Shown: positions 10,611-23,449, counted from the stretch's first letter. The stretch is DNA of 64,000 bases from Hippasteria phrygiana (GCA_037893225.1 JAZGUH010000924.1:62001-126000), one strand, 5' to 3'. A program made the numbers and translations. Notes: generated from the letters alone by a model not told the origin.

Positions 10611-12449
10611 CATGTCGCCACATGAAAAGAAGTGGGTCAAGAAGACCACATCTAGAATGATGCACACACCGAGATGAGCAACAAAATTTGTACAACCTGG
10701 TGACGACCCAATATCCTCATTACAAGGCTGCATCAGACTGGAAACATTAGGAACTTGAGAGGTTTTAAACCCCGATACACCCATGTGATTACCGGTACTC
10801 TGGACCAACATTAGCTCCAAGTATTAGACCAACCAAACCCCTTATTCATCTGGAGTTTAGCAAACCGAATATCTTGCCCACAATGAGCCACAGTTTACAT
10901 CATATACCATTCTCCTGTGCCGCATGTCATTTGAAACTCGAATCGAACAAGCTTAAGTGGGCCTGTAACACATTGAAACAGTTTTTAAGGACACTGGCCG
11001 CGAATCTATAGAATAAAAGGTCTATAAAAACAAAAACCTTAGGAGACATTCCCAGCTCTCCAAGGAGAATGACACATTTAGAGTAGACTGACTACTGGGG
11101 GGTGGGGGGGGGGGGGTGATTTCAAAGTGCCTCTGGACCGAATTGGAATTCTAAATGGTTCCCCCCCAAGTGCTGAAAATATCGGCAGGTTGTCACGAGG
11201 CGCTATAAGGTTGCACTAAAAAGGAGAGAGAGAGAGATAGAAAAAAACAGAAGAAGGGAATTAGAGACAAGATGGATTTAATTCAATCGGAGACAAAATG
11301 TGACACATTTGATGGCCAGACAGTATTGGCAGGTAGCTCAGGTTTTTTTTTCTTTTTTTTTTCCTCCCAAACAAGTTTGTAAGTTTAGGGAGAAGAGTAA
11401 CATCTGGCTGGAGCACTTGATGGCATCTTTTGAGTGAGCATACCTCGTGCTTCAAAGAAGACGGATGGGGGGAAAACATTCTGAAGGACTGCATCCAGAA
11501 GCCAGTTTAAGCGTAAATATCGGACCTGTCATATTTATTTATTTATTCAAGATGGGTCATATGTCAGCTCAGCATGTTCTTAAGATTGAGTGATAATCAT
11601 AATCTCGTCTTTTTGTATATTATTTCTTTTATTAATTAATTGATGTATTTATATAAATGTCTTATTGAACTGAGCGGAATCAAATAATGGCAAGCATTTG
11701 AAGACGGAGACTGCCAATAGATTTCCAAACCAAACGAAGCCCCAACCCCACCTGGAAAAAAATATTAAAATTTCTGACTCCTGCATGTTAATTACATGTG
11801 TATCTAACAATAATACATTTTTTTATATCTTTATGCTGACTTAAAATACTGCTAAAAAAGTACCATACATATAACACAAACTCACTTCCTGAAAAGCTCA
11901 AAGGCCAACATTTACCTGAACCACCCCAAAATTTAATGTCTGGTTAATAATTACCTAACCTATTTCCAACGTCCGAGTGTAAAAAACAAAAAAACAATGT
12001 GTAATATTGACAGCCGGACATTCAGACTGGCGCCGCACATAGTGCAGCCTGTACGCAACCAAAGTGCCAAGGGCACCACTCTGAATTCCAATGGCCCAAA
12101 TTTTCCGAATCAAACTGGAGTCCCCGAAATCATAAGTGATCCAGACAAACTGTGCATTTTCAAAGGATGGCCGTGCACATTATCTTATATTCTCCTTTGA
12201 ATAATCTTTCCAACCACAACAACCATCTTTCCAATTTTCAGAGGAACGCTTTTTGGGATTGTGTCACTTTAATTATTCAATATTAGACTTTTTTTTCTTC
12301 AAATAACACCATTTGATGGATGCATTGGTATACACAATTACTGAACAAAGATACATGTACTATCGGTGTGTCTGAAATAAAATTTTGGGAAATGATCCTT
12401 CCACAAATAGAACGTAGAAACTGAAAGTGTTTCCACATTGTTCTATTTA
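10611..12449. other. intronic, no feature recognised
   Basis: Single-copy-looking AT-rich DNA with a G run at 11097-11117 and a T run at 11342-11361. Confidence 0.5.
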
Positions 12450-12760
12450 ATATAGTTACCGGTTACTCATATTCATTTATGCAATTTAATTACTTTAAGA
12501 ATTTATTTAATCTGAAATTACTCAATTTTCTTCTTTCAACTTTTTCATTTTATTTTCATTCTATTTCATCTTCAATTCAAACTTTATTTAATCTACTGTT
12601 CATTCTTTTCAAATTTCTTTTATTTTCATATTCAATTTGCTGTACCTACATGCTTTATTTATATTTCATTATTTTTTACTTAATTTTGTTGTGTATTCAT
12701 TGTTCCTTAAAACTAGTATACAACATTTGCAAACATAAAAAAACAAAAGTACTGAATTAT
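12450..12760. other. AT-rich stretch, no gene
   Basis: Very T-rich with ATTTATTT and TTTCATT runs. A 104-residue Leu/Phe/Tyr-rich ORF here is compositional. 13136-13260 is similar. Confidence 0.7.
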
Positions 12761-13135
12761 TATGAAATACCGTACTGGACTGTAAGTAAATAGCAGTCTC
12801 AAGCGTCCTGTGAAATCATGGCACCTGATGTGCTGTCGTTTTTAAGAAAAGTGGAAACTTATATCGTTTTCCAACGATTGTCGGCCGACAATCGTTAGAA
12901 ATAGTCTAGTCCCCAACCTGATAATTAATTCCCTAAAACTAAAAATTGCCCCGTTTTGTCTTAAGTATGGTCAGGGAGCCAGACTACTAAAACATAATTT
13001 TTTCTCTCTGTTTTCCCAGCATCAATGCACAGAAAACAGGTCAATGTTCCAGTATTTGCTCGCATGCTATAAAATACTAATCCCCAAATCTATTTATTTC
13101 TGAAAATTACAGCAAAAATACTACCTTAAACCTGC
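12740..13135 (+). repeat. dispersed repeat R1 with ACGATTGTCGGCCGACAATCGT palindrome, copy 1
   Basis: GAAATACCGTACTGGACTG, TCATGGCACCTGATGTGCTG, an almost perfect palindrome at 12871-12901 (CAACGATTGTCGG / CCGACAATCGTT), then TAGTCTAGTCCCC...GGTCAGGGAGCCAGACTAC, itself an inverted pair, and ATTTATTTCTGAAAATTAC. Also at 14730-15240 and 50240-50640; reversed partial copy at 22605-22800. Confidence 0.65.
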
Positions 13136-14004
13136 GTATTTTAGTTATTTATTTCTTGTCTTTTATAGTTTCTTTTATTTTTAATTCAATTATCTATTTA
13201 ATGAATTTATTGTTATATTTTACTTTTGATTAAGTTTTTAATTAGCACTTTTTGTTGGGGGGTGGTGGATGAAGGACAGTAGTGGAAATGGAGGTTGGAA
13301 TGTGCCATCTCAAAGCACACAGTCAGTAAAAGCTAGCCAATTACTACCTGTGCATCAGCAACAGTTTGCATCCAGACGGCCGAGGGAAAAATATTCACAT
13401 GGAACCCATGCTTGCTATCACTCAGGCAAGGTGGAGAACAAATTTACACTGTGATACGATCGGCTGGTCCTTCAAAGAAAGATGCGCGCAACCCCTGGGA
13501 CACGGCGTCTAGGGTTACGCGCAGTCCTACGACTTTCTTGTAGTCCGGGTACGGATAAGGTGTACAAATTCAATTAAAGGAGGGCGGCCTAAACAGGGGG
13601 CATGCGTGCACACACTCAAAAGGAATTTGATGTCAAAGTCCAGAGGGTGCAGCAGCGGCTAACTGGGGTTGCTGTGCAAATTGAGTGTGGGTGTTCATGC
13701 AGGTATATGGGAAAATCTAATCAGATGAACAGTCCAGAGGGCGTAATGGCAGTTATTCCCACTAATATCCAGCCACTGTATTGAAATTCATGATTAGAGT
13801 GAATTAATTTATGAATGATGGACTCCAAGATTTGACTAGATCACACAAAATGAGTCCTAAGGGTATTTGTCACTTGAATATAGTTCTTCACGCGCATTAT
13901 AAAGAGCACTGTGAGCTCTCTGTTTTTGATACATTACTCAGTTTGATATGCTGGTGAATATGGACAATAACATGGGTGAAAACAGTGATGGTTCCGATTG
14001 ATCC

Positions 14005-14195
14005 CTGGTGTGATCCCCGTCTATACGGCATTAGGTTTATGACTTCTGACTAGTACCCTCAAACAAGGATACTGACAATTTTGGAGACCGCCAGCATAGG
14101 GCAAGATAGCCCAGTTGGTAGAGCGCCGGTATGGTATTCTGGAGGTCGCAGGTTCGAATCCCGCTCCTGCCAGTTTTCTTGGTTCACTTTGAAAA
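14005..14195 (+). mobile_element. tRNA-like SINE, family 1
   Basis: Same layout as 9775-10005. tRNA-like segment 14101-14173 with TAGCCCAGTTGGTAGAGCG and GGTTCGAATCCCGCTCCTG, tail TTTTCTTGGTTCACTTTG. Confidence 0.75.
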
Positions 14196-14729
14196 AGATT
14201 TCCGATTGTGTGAGATTTCGTCAAGAGCTTTTAACTCAAAAGTAGCTCTGGTGACTTCGGAGGCAGTTTGGTGGATTGAATCTTTACCCTGTTGTGCAGC
14301 CAAGTGCCCGTTTGGTGAGGCACGTTTTTGTATTTTTGTTATTTACGTAAACACCTTTGGGCCAATTCCGCTTAAACTTCATGTAATCCTCAATCGAACC
14401 CCCTAGTCTGAGGGCCTCTAGTCACCTTTAATGTTGAAATTACTAACAAGCCAAACCGACCAGAAGAAAAAAGGGCCAATAGCAAAGCCCCATTGGTTTG
14501 TGTACAAACCCCATTTATTGTAAACAAACCACGGTCATTTGAGTTGGCGGTGTAGTCGGCTATCATAAAGGAAACTATGAATTATTCTACTGCTAGCCCA
14601 GTGACAGACGGTCAACAACAGCTGCTTTCACCCACAAAACGCCTATGTCTGTGACTGTTTCATGTCCATGCTTTTAGAAAGTGCCTTCCGGAGCAGCACC
14701 TTGGTGCGCCCGAGTCATTTTTTGGGGGG

Positions 14730-15240
14730 TGCTGCACATTTCCAAACATCCAAAAACAAAACTACCAAATTATCCTGAAAGACTTTACTTGACAGTTATT
14801 AAAAAAGATAGTCTCAAGCATCCGATGAAATCATGGCACCTGGGGTGCTGTCATTTTCAAGAAAAGAAGAATTTTGTATCAATTTCCAATGATGGTCGGC
14901 CAACTATCATTAGAAAAGAAAACCTGATTTTTTCTTTTTTCAAATACTGCCCCAATTCACCAAATTTAGTTAGTCCACATTTTGTTTGCAAAAGTTATAC
15001 ATCCGTGAACGGGTGCAAGCCAGCTAGCCCGGTTCCCTGACCAGACAATTCCCTGATGTCCATAAACTTGTTCCACTTCGTCTGAAGTAGGGTCAGGGAA
15101 CCAGACTAAACGAACAGCATTTTGTGAACATAAAACTTTAAACGGGTCATTGCAATAATATTTGTGGTAAAATAACCCCCACATCCATTCATTTCTGAAG
15201 ATTGCGGCAAAAGCAAATGTTGTATATTACCTTTAAATGC
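14730..15240 (+). repeat. dispersed repeat R1, copy 2
   Basis: TCATGGCACCTGGGGTGCTG, CCAATGATGGTCGGCCAACT, CCGGTTCCCTGACCAG ... GGGTCAGGGAACCAGACTA, CATTTCTGAAGATTGCGGC. Longer than copy 1 because of extra sequence between the two inverted modules. Confidence 0.6.
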
Positions 15241-16435
15241 ACATTACGGTAAAGTGACAGGATTGCCATTGAATTTTTGGCCTAAATTTGGGTCTTGAAA
15301 AACTAATCTCTTTACCCAGCCTCAATATTTACGGGACAGGACTAAAAATGCACAGGTATATTTTGTTGGTTACTGTCAAAGATGCTTGTACTCCATATGT
15401 AGTACAAGTTATTCTGTCATTAATTCCTTTTTTTTGGTTCAGATGCAATGAAGATTCCATTAAAAAAATTCATTTCATTGCTCCACCTAATATATTTGCA
15501 ATTTCCTAAGCCTGTGTGCTTCCTTGTTGATGCTCAAGGAAAAAAAAACCAGAAGATTGTGAAAGTCACTTTGCTCCATGAATCTAATCAAACAACAACA
15601 ATAGAGTCCTTGCCTTCAATATGAAACAAATGACATTTCCAATCCTTTTGATAATGCATCTGTTTATCTAAAAATGAAAGAAATATCCTTCTTGTAGTCT
15701 CGGCCCGCTCCACTTCAAATTAATGCACACCTGACATTTCAGTCTTCCAAATCTCTCAACCTCATCCTCTAAACCACCATTAACCACCTTTGGCCATGAT
15801 GTCCCACCTCTCGAATCCCCCATCTCAAAATCTAAGTTCAACTTGGCATTAATCATCGTTCATGACATTTCGGGTGTTCAAAATCCTATCATCAGTCAAC
15901 ACTTAATGACAAGTCGTTCTAGCGTTCGCAACTATTAATGTCACTCAAAAAACAAAACGGGAAATAATATTGATAATAAATTCCCGAATCGCCCACCACA
16001 ACCCAAGTCGTGAAGAGATGAAACCAGGGAGCGAGAATCCCTTTCATGTTTGGCCGACAGCTTTGGCAAGTAATCGTCCTTCGGCTTCCGCGCTCCCCTC
16101 TCCTTTTGTCTCTTATCCAATCAGATCGGTTCGTAATGGCGGAGCTGGAAAGCTCGGGGGAGGCACTGTCGGGAGAGTCGTACGTGAGGAGCACATTGCG
16201 GATTAATTTGCGGAGAGGCTCGGGTGTGATAACATTTTGCAGACACTGTGATGGCATTCCCACGGGGTCAGGCGAGAAGAAGAAGACGATTTGGAATATC
16301 GTGTGAAGTGTTGGAGAAAAGCTAAAAGCTTTTTTTCCTGACAGATGAAAGGATGTTTGGAATGGACTGTTTAAGGTCACCTTTTCAATGGGAGAGCCTT
16401 TCAAATTGGTGACATTTCTGATGTTAATCATTGCA
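15241..16435. other. intronic, includes a GC-rich segment 16040-16290
   Basis: The GC-rich segment has CCAATCAGATCGG followed by a short ATG frame MAELESSGEALSGES (16136-16180) ending near a GTGAGG donor-like site. It is treated as a finding, not a gene. Confidence 0.4.
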
Positions 16436-16690
16436 TTAGATGGGGGAGGTGGGTTGGTCTTACCAACGGTAGAAGTAATAGTACTCCGCCTGGGCCTATA
16501 GGTCTGAAAATTGGGATAGTTTCTTTGGTATCTATTGAAGATTAATCCTCTATTTAGATCTGGACCCAGGAAAACCGTAAGAGTGGTAGGGCTGGCAACC
16601 TGGAATGTGGACAAACCCACCACCTCTGTTGAAGCCACTACCTAGAGTGGATTTGGGCCTTGTATTGGGCAACTTCAATTGAAAAAAGGC
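16436..16690 (+). repeat. dispersed repeat R3, copy 1
   Basis: GGAGGTGGGTTGGTCTTACC, TTTCTTTGGTATCTATTG, CCTCTATTTAGATCTGGACC, CCACCACCTCTGTTGAAGCC. About 75-80% similar by eye to 19345-19595. It contributes the N-terminal third of a spurious 239-residue minus-strand ORF. Confidence 0.65.
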
Positions 16691-16767
16691 TGCCTGACTG
16701 GGGGAAGGGGGGGGGGGGGAGGGGGGTGTTTCCGAACCCTCCCCCACCACTACTACAGATAAACACC

Positions 16768-17121
16768 CAGAGCTGTAGTCAAGTCCCTGCAAGTCCTTTC
16801 GCAAGTCGCTGCAAGTCCTTTCGCAAGTCGTCACAAGTCCTTTCATAAAGCCTGTCACAAGTAACTGGATGAACAATGACAAAGGAATGCCTTTGTCAAT
16901 GCTCATTTGAATAGCTTGTGATTGGAATTATGACTGGAGGGCTTGTGATGGACTTGCAGGGACTTGTGATGGACTTGTGATGGCCTTGTGATGGCCTTGT
17001 GATGGCCTTGTGATGGCCTTGTGATGGCCTTGTGATGGCCTTGTGATGGCCTTGTGATGGCCTTGTGATGGCCTTGTGATGGCCTTGTGATGGACTTGTG
17101 ATGGACTCGACTACAGCCCTG
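16768..17121 (+). mobile_element. hAT-like foldback element, copy A
   Basis: 354 bp with ends CAGAGCTGTAGTC and GACTACAGCCCTG. Both sides carry the perfect 8-bp duplication TAAACACC (16760-16767 and 17122-17129). The left arm has repeats of the AAGTCCTTTCGC and AAGTCCCTGC type. The right arm has about ten units of the 11-mer TTGTGATGGCC. Between them is a unique core with the hairpin TGACAAAGG-AATG-CCTTTGTCA (16877-16898) and CATTTGAATAGCTTGTG. There is no coding capacity. The 8-bp duplication and CAG...CTG ends are typical of hAT transposons; non-autonomous status is inferred. It lies in the RIMBP intron near exon 17422-17544. Confidence 0.85.
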
Positions 17122-17421
17122 TAAACACCACAGTACACATAGTGATTACATATTCGTACGCATACCAGTATCCACACATGTGCAAAAATCTCTATTGTGA
17201 AGCAACAGAAAATTTGAGCTTTTTATAGATAAGGGAGCTAACATTACGCGTAGAGGGCACTTTGAGAAGAACACCTGCAAGGTGCTGAAATAAAATCTCC
17301 GATTTGATAGCAGGGGACAAAAAAGAAGAGTTTTGTTGACCACACAAAATTCCAAGTGAAAAAAGAAAAACCAAGACAGTCTTCAAATTAAAACCCTGTA
17401 CTGGCGTGCAAATAGACTCAC

Positions 17422-17544
17422 CGACAAGTCTCTTTCCAGCCTCTCAACTTTTTCGTGTAGAATGTCTCGCTCGAGGGTAGTGTTCTCAAACAGTTGCCGC
17501 TGTTCGTTTACCTCCACTCGCAGCTTCTGACATTCCCTGCTGAC
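17422..17544 (-). CDS. RIMBP: RIMBP coiled-coil exon
   Basis: A 123-nt exon, 41 codons, phase 0 at both ends. The acceptor is GAGCGATG...CTCAG ending beside 17544. The donor is TTGTCG|GTGAGTC. The peptide has regular heptads, with SRECQKLRVEVNEQRQLFE and LERDILHEKVERLERDL. It joins directly to the 5978-6082 helix and keeps the hydrophobic register. A hAT foldback element (16768-17121) lies 300 bp downstream in the same intron. The family assignment comes from the joined helix rather than from this exon alone. Confidence 0.85.
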
Positions 17545-17778
17545 CTGAGCGATGCAAACAAAAACAAACAAAAAAACAAATATCAAAGTAAGAATGATGT
17601 AAACATGATACAGTGACGACTCAATCAAATGGTCTGTGGGTTTCCCACAAATCTTTCCATGCAGAGCCAGGGCGTGGCCACGTACATGTTGTAGGGTCAT
17701 TCTAAAAATTAGGGGTCCAATTTTGGTGTCCCTCTTACATCTGACATGTATAGGATTTTGCAATTCAGGACACGATCT

Positions 17779-17983
17779 TTAACCCTGAGCCCCCAGGAAG
17801 TGTCCTCAACCTGTCAAAATTCAACACTGTGCAGTATACCTATGGCACATTCTTTGGACTTGGACAAATTGGGGCATCATAGCTCCATAAAGTAATGGTG
17901 CCAAGGCGCTACAGTCTTGAACCCATCAAAATTCAACACAACCTGCTGTTAGAGTTTGTAAGGCTTGGGGTAGTTAGCATTAA
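17779..17983 (+). mobile_element. CCCTAAC-family MITE, diverged
   Basis: TTAACCCTGAGCCCCC start. Interior ATGGCACATTCTTTGGACTT, GGGGCATCATAGCTCC, TGGTGCCAAGG. Ends GGGGTAGTTAGCATTAA. Confidence 0.6.
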
Positions 17984-18431
17984 TTAATGCCTTCTATCTC
18001 CAAGGGTGATGGTGTAAAGCAAAGTACCTGCCAAACAAGTAAAAAATAGTGTGAAGTCACTTTTAATGATACTTGATGGGAAATTACACAGGGGAGGTGT
18101 AACAGGGACACCAAAACATGTCACACTTTTGGACCCCCAAATAGAATAACCCTGTAGCAAGAACTATACAAAATTCAGATACTGCACATGTGATGTGGGC
18201 GTTCTGAAATAACTCAACCCCTAAATTTGCAACAACTTTAAAAAAAATCTTTAATTGTTATTAGAAAATGCCTAGTTACATGTGTCATGATCATCACAAT
18301 CAGGAACAAAAATTAAACCATCAAAGATATCTTGAAATGTTGAAAATTAATGCCACGGTTCTATTCAGCTGAAGACTTTTTGGAAGCAGAAAGACCAGTC
18401 TTTTCCAGTACTCATGTTTATATCCACAGAA

Positions 18432-18500
18432 CAGTTCAGAATATCTGCCAAATAGTTTAGGAATATCTGCCAAATAGTTTAGTAGTATTTGCCAAATACT
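18432..18500 (+). repeat. short tandem repeat ATATCTGCCAAATAGTTTAG
   Basis: Three diverged units of about 22 bp. Confidence 0.6.
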
Positions 18501-19344
18501 TTTAGAATATTTGTGAGTCTGCTGCCACCCAGTGTCTCACAGCATCCAATTGGAACACTGCATGTAAGACTTAAATGTAATAGTCTGTTTTCTTTCTGAA
18601 TTCTTTTAGAGCCGTTTCTAAATAACTAAGATTTCAGACTGAAATAGCCCCGGCCTTATCTCTCTCCAATATCTGGAATTAAAGACAGACTGATCATTTA
18701 CGAATCAACCTATCAAACCCACACTCCTAACACAATATCAGAACTCCTTTATGCACTGATAATTCTCTGGATAAGAATTTTCCCTTTATTGCCCAAGTAT
18801 CGAGGCTGGCATTTGCAGAATATCTACCCTACTAGCACTGTGTGATGGAGGGTGGGGGGAATGATCTCAAAATAATCAGATTATGAGCCTTAGAGCCTGG
18901 GGAGATGAAGGCATATTTTTCATCTGAGACTACGAAGAGATATGTGCGAGGTTTCACAGGCTGTTGAATCTGGTAATAATTTCTGTGTTTCTGGGTGACC
19001 TTTTTATGCAAGCAGTAATCTGAGTTACAAAATCTTAGGTTCGCATGCACTGTAGTGTATATTGAATTTTGTCTATAGGGAATTTGTTCCCTGTTTGTGA
19101 CATTAATGTAAAAACTACTTTCCATTTTGGTAAATTATTTGTACTGAACCATATTTGTACTGTTTGACAAAACAAGGCCAAAAAACCCTAAATATTTCCA
19201 AAATTTCCCATTATCCTTTCAAGGAGGAATATTCACCAGAGACAACAAACTATTTAATGATCTAATGAAATGATAATTATCAGCTACAACTTGCCTGCTA
19301 ACTGAAATGTTTAACTGATAAAAGTGACAAGGGCCTGACATTTT

Positions 19345-19595
19345 TAAGAAGGGGGAGGTGAGTTGGTCTCACCAATGGTGGAAGTTACCCCGCATGGCTC
19401 TATAGGCCTGAAAATTAGGATACATGTAATTTCTTTGGTATCTACTGAATATTTATCCTCTATTTAGATCTGAACCCAGGAAAACCGCAAGGGTGGCGGG
19501 CTGGCACCTAAAATGTAGCCAACCCCACCACCTCTGTTGTAGCCCTTACCGATTGGTTTAGCCTTGTATTGGTCGACTTCCATAAACAAAAATTG
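19345..19595 (+). repeat. dispersed repeat R3, copy 2
   Basis: GGAGGTGAGTTGGTCTCACC, TTTCTTTGGTATCTACTG, CCTCTATTTAGATCTGAACC, CCACCACCTCTGTTGTAGCC. Same order as copy 1. Confidence 0.65.
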
Positions 19596-21129
19596 ATCAT
19601 ACATGTCGCAGAATCTTTAGCTTTTGAGCAGCTTGGACAAAAACATTGGGCCTTCCAAACATTTATCTATTCAAGCAACTAATCATGGCCTTGAAGATAG
19701 AAGGGTAAAAGGTTTTCCCAGTTTAGCGCATTTAAACTTCGAATAAAAGTTTTGAAACAAGTTTTTTTTTTTTCGCTTTTTTTTTAATGCAACTTCGGCC
19801 TGAACAAGGCTAAAATAAAAGCCACTCAAGGTATGGAACTACAAAAAGAAAAAATCAAAGCTACAAGAGGTAGGAATTAATATTCCTCTTGAAGCAGGAA
19901 AGATCGTAAGATGAAGGGAAACATGCACCAGGCAAAGAATTCCACAGAGATGGAGAACGAGGGAAAAAGCTATTGGCATAGCTTTTTGTTCTACATATAG
20001 GTACAGCTAGAGTCTATTGGTGGGAAACAAGTACAAAGCCGAGTTTCACGCTCAAACACCCTAACTGGAATTGACAAGCTGGACAAGCCGGTGGAACATT
20101 TCCCATGAAAATATCTGTAGAACAGACTTATGAGTAGCAACAGATCTCCGGTGAGAGAGTGATTGTAAGGATGAGCCCAAATCTTCTCCAACTAAATTAA
20201 CAATGCACTTCTGTATGGTCTTCTTTATCTCTTGAACCTTATAAACTCACTCTTAATACCTTTCACTACTTGTTAAGAACATTTTTGGTATTAAAAAGAA
20301 AACAAATGTCTGTGATTAATGAGTGTCTCAAAATTAAAAATGGCCAAAGCTACTAAAAAAAAAAAATACAAAAATCGCATCCAGCAACACTTCGAACCTT
20401 CACACTTCTCAGCGTCTTCAAAATCATCACACCCTCTCTTCATGAACTGACAGGCTCTTTAAAGTCTCAACACTGCTTCCAATAAAAGATCCAAACGTTT
20501 ACAATCACAGCTCTGGAGCCCTGACTAAGATTAATTGTGACATGCGCTGGGACATCAATCACTGTTTCATATTAAGCTGTCATTTGTCTAGACACTGGGG
20601 CGCAGACAAGGTGGCATAAAAGTCAAGTTTGCTTCTTCTTCTTTTTTTTTGGGGGGGGGGGGCAGTGGGGGTAGTTTATGAGTTGCTGCTAAACATTCTT
20701 CAAAAGAAAAGTGCCCCTTCCTCCTGAATACATACGTTTATTCCTGGAGATAAGAACCAGACTTAAAATCAAAATATTCAAATTGTCCATCTCTTGATAC
20801 GATCTGTTCTCAAGCTAAATATGAGTGCTTCTAATATGATACATATATTATCAAAGGTAACCAATTTTTGACAACCTAACTGGGGGAAAGTTTTGTCAGA
20901 TTTCAAAAATAAAATTCTGCAATTCATGGATTTTCCTGAAACATTTAATTTTTTTTCAAAAATAGAGCGGCCCAAATTTTAGGGCTGATAAGAATGGGGG
21001 ATATGCAAATTTAAAAGCGAGTCTGCCTAAGCAACAAATCTCAAAAAGAATGTGTATTTTGAGTGCAACGGACGACAGTAGTCCCAAAGCATAGGCCTAC
21101 CTGAAATTTGACGAGATTTCTTCACATCA
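19596..21129. other. intronic, nothing recognised
   Basis: Single-copy-looking DNA; poly-T at 19760-19787 and a G run at 20651. Confidence 0.5.
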
Positions 21130-21470
21130 TAACCCCATGCGTCCAGCTGTTATGGATGGGGGGGGGGGGGGGGGGTGCTTGTATGCCAAGAATTGGGTTG
21201 TGCAGCCAAGCGTAACACAAACAATAGGCACCATACTGAATAGAGTGGTCCTATTCATCGCACTAGGATCGCCCTCTTTCGAGTGAATGAAAGCTTTGTT
21301 TGAAAAAGCTCCATCTATTCATTACACTCCCATTCAAAAACAATATACATGTAGTGAAACATGAATGGATTGAGTACGTGCAGGAATGTGGCTACAGATG
21401 GAAACCGGCCAGGCGGTCTTTTACAAACCACAGCTATGGCCGTCATCCGCTACCCACATCACAAAAAATC
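21130..21470 (+). repeat. diverged subfamily 3 MITE-like repeat, interrupted
   Basis: Contains ACCCCATGCGTCCAGCTG, an 18-base G run, TTGTGCAGCCAAGCGTAAC, then ACCGGCCAGGCGGTCTTTTA and TATGGCCGTCATCC. The pieces match the 31740 copy but are separated by unrelated sequence. Confidence 0.45.
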
Positions 21471-22379
21471 TGTTCAAATTGGCTTTCAAGATCAGCTAAA
21501 CTTTAGCTATGTTAAAAAAAAATTGTAAACCCCCACCCCCACACCAAAAAACATTCATAAAGCCCGAAGTATGCTTCAAGCTGCATCGTTAAAATATGGG
21601 CATAACAGACAATACGAAGAGATAAAATGGAAGCAGCCTGCCATCGTCTGCATTTCATTACTGATATGCTGCTGCATTGATCATCACATGTCCTACTGGG
21701 TTACTTAAAGGCTCCAACTGCAGAGTGAAGGCCACTGGATGTGTAAAATTCCCACCTCAAACTGGTGACTCGGTCAGGCCAGATGACAGACTGTCAAAAT
21801 GTGCCACTTGTTAGGCCATTAGGATACAAGTTGGGCAATCAAATAAATTGGAGGGAAACGTTGGAACATGATGTGTCGAAACGTGTCACCTTTAACACCA
21901 TCAGGGTACAAGTTAGATAATTAGATAAAAGTCGAGGGGAAACAGCGAGATATGATGTGTCAAAAAGCGTCCCTTGCCAAACCATTCATGTAGAAGTTAG
22001 GCGATCAGATAAAAAATGGACGGAAACAACGGAATGTGATAAAGTAGTCATAATGTAATTGATGCAGTCTTGCGTACATGTACATGTTCTAGCTTGGAAC
22101 AAGTTGGTTTTTAGACACGGCCAGGAATAAACGGATTCGGTGGCGAAGTCCAAGAGTGGCAGTCATCCTGCTTACCTTTGATGGCGTGAAACAGACGTAA
22201 TAAAAAGGGATAAGTTATATGGGTAGTGTATATGATTGGTCACTGTTGCAATTTTCAGAAATGGGCGGATTTGGGGGTTATAGAAAATATCGTTCCACTG
22301 ACCTGTTCAAAGTTTTTGTGTTCTTGGATAGCGAAAAAACGAGAGAAAAACGGCATTCATTTTCAACCGTCAGGCGGCA

Positions 22380-22610
22380 TTTGTTATAGCGCCCTCTTGT
22401 AAATGGGATCGTTTTCAATTGGTCACATACAAATGTAACATGTACAGAGGTCGAGGGCCAAGCGGAACATGCAAGATCCACTGCATGCACTGGTTACAAC
22501 GAGTCGCTTCGGTACACTACGCGTGCGCCCGTTTTCGGATTGTTAACTCATTTTAGACACAACACGGATTAACTACATGCGGTCAATAGAGGGCAGTTTT
22601 CCAACGATTG
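22380..22610 (+). repeat. dispersed repeat R2, copy 1
   Basis: TGTTATAGCGCCCTCTTGTA, TTTTCAATTGGTCACATA, GTCGCTTCGGTACACTACGC, GTCAATAGAGGGCAG. It matches 47780-47995. Confidence 0.65.
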
Positions 22611-22800
22611 TTTGGCCGAACTATTGTTGGAAAAAATATATAAATTTTCACTTTTGTTGACAACGACAGCACACCTGGTGCCATCATTTCACAGGATGAG
22701 TGAGACTATTAACTTACAGTCTAGTAAGGTATTTAATAATTCAGTACAAAACATTTGGAGGATTACCAATCGTGTACCGTTTAATTCCTCTCAAGATTAG
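22605..22800 (-). repeat. dispersed repeat R1, partial reversed module
   Basis: CCAACGATTGTTTGGCCGAA, ACACCTGGTGCCATCATTTC, GTCTAGTAAGGTATTTAATA, ACATTTGGAGGATTACCAAT. The last two recur at 48295-48345. Confidence 0.5.
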
Positions 22801-23449
22801 CAACCGATTTTACAAAACAGTGCATAAGTTATCTCATTGCATAAATGTTGCATGGCTGGGCAACATCCTTGCGATCCATCTAAATGTGGCTTTTACGACG
22901 ACTGTTTGCATAAAACTATAAAAAGCCAATGGAACGGTCATGAAATAACTGCGGCGACAACATTTTGCAACTGTTCACGTCCTTCACTCCAATTATTAAA
23001 AAAATGGTAGCAACTTTCATGATCATTTCAATACACTGAGATAATCCAGCATTAAAATTGTATAATTAACTCGAACAACTAACGGCTCTACGATACTCAC
23101 GCTCAGCTATTTAAATCAGCATTTTGGTGTTTGTGTGGACTGTGCCTAAGTTACATTATAACTTGTGGTCCAAGTCAGCAACTTACACACTGCATAACTT
23201 TCATGAAATCAATTTGAAAAAGTCATAGATGTTGCACACAACTTATGCAATATATTTTGCATAAGTGGAGTAATGCAATTGCCAACGTTTCATGAAATTG
23301 GCTGCAGTTCTGCAAAGCGATGCCCCAGTTTTCCCATTTATAGTAAATGGAATAAGAATTGCTAAAAATCACAAACAAGGTGATCCGCAGATCAAACGTG
23401 TCACTTTTTTTTGGGTCACTGCACCTAAGTTTTAACTTTTCAAATGAGA

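Noticed and set aside
12479..12793. 104-residue Leu/Phe-rich membrane-like ORF
   Set aside because: Extreme AT composition gives Leu/Phe/Tyr by default; no splice or start evidence, and it overlaps repeat R1.
15919..16638. 239-residue minus-strand ORF, the longest in the window
   Set aside because: Its first third is dispersed repeat R3 (second copy at 19345-19595). The rest has no domain, and the other strand is open too.
16930..17110. CRISPR-like regular repeats
   Set aside because: The 11-bp units are contiguous with no spacers, and the DNA is eukaryotic; they are transposon arms.
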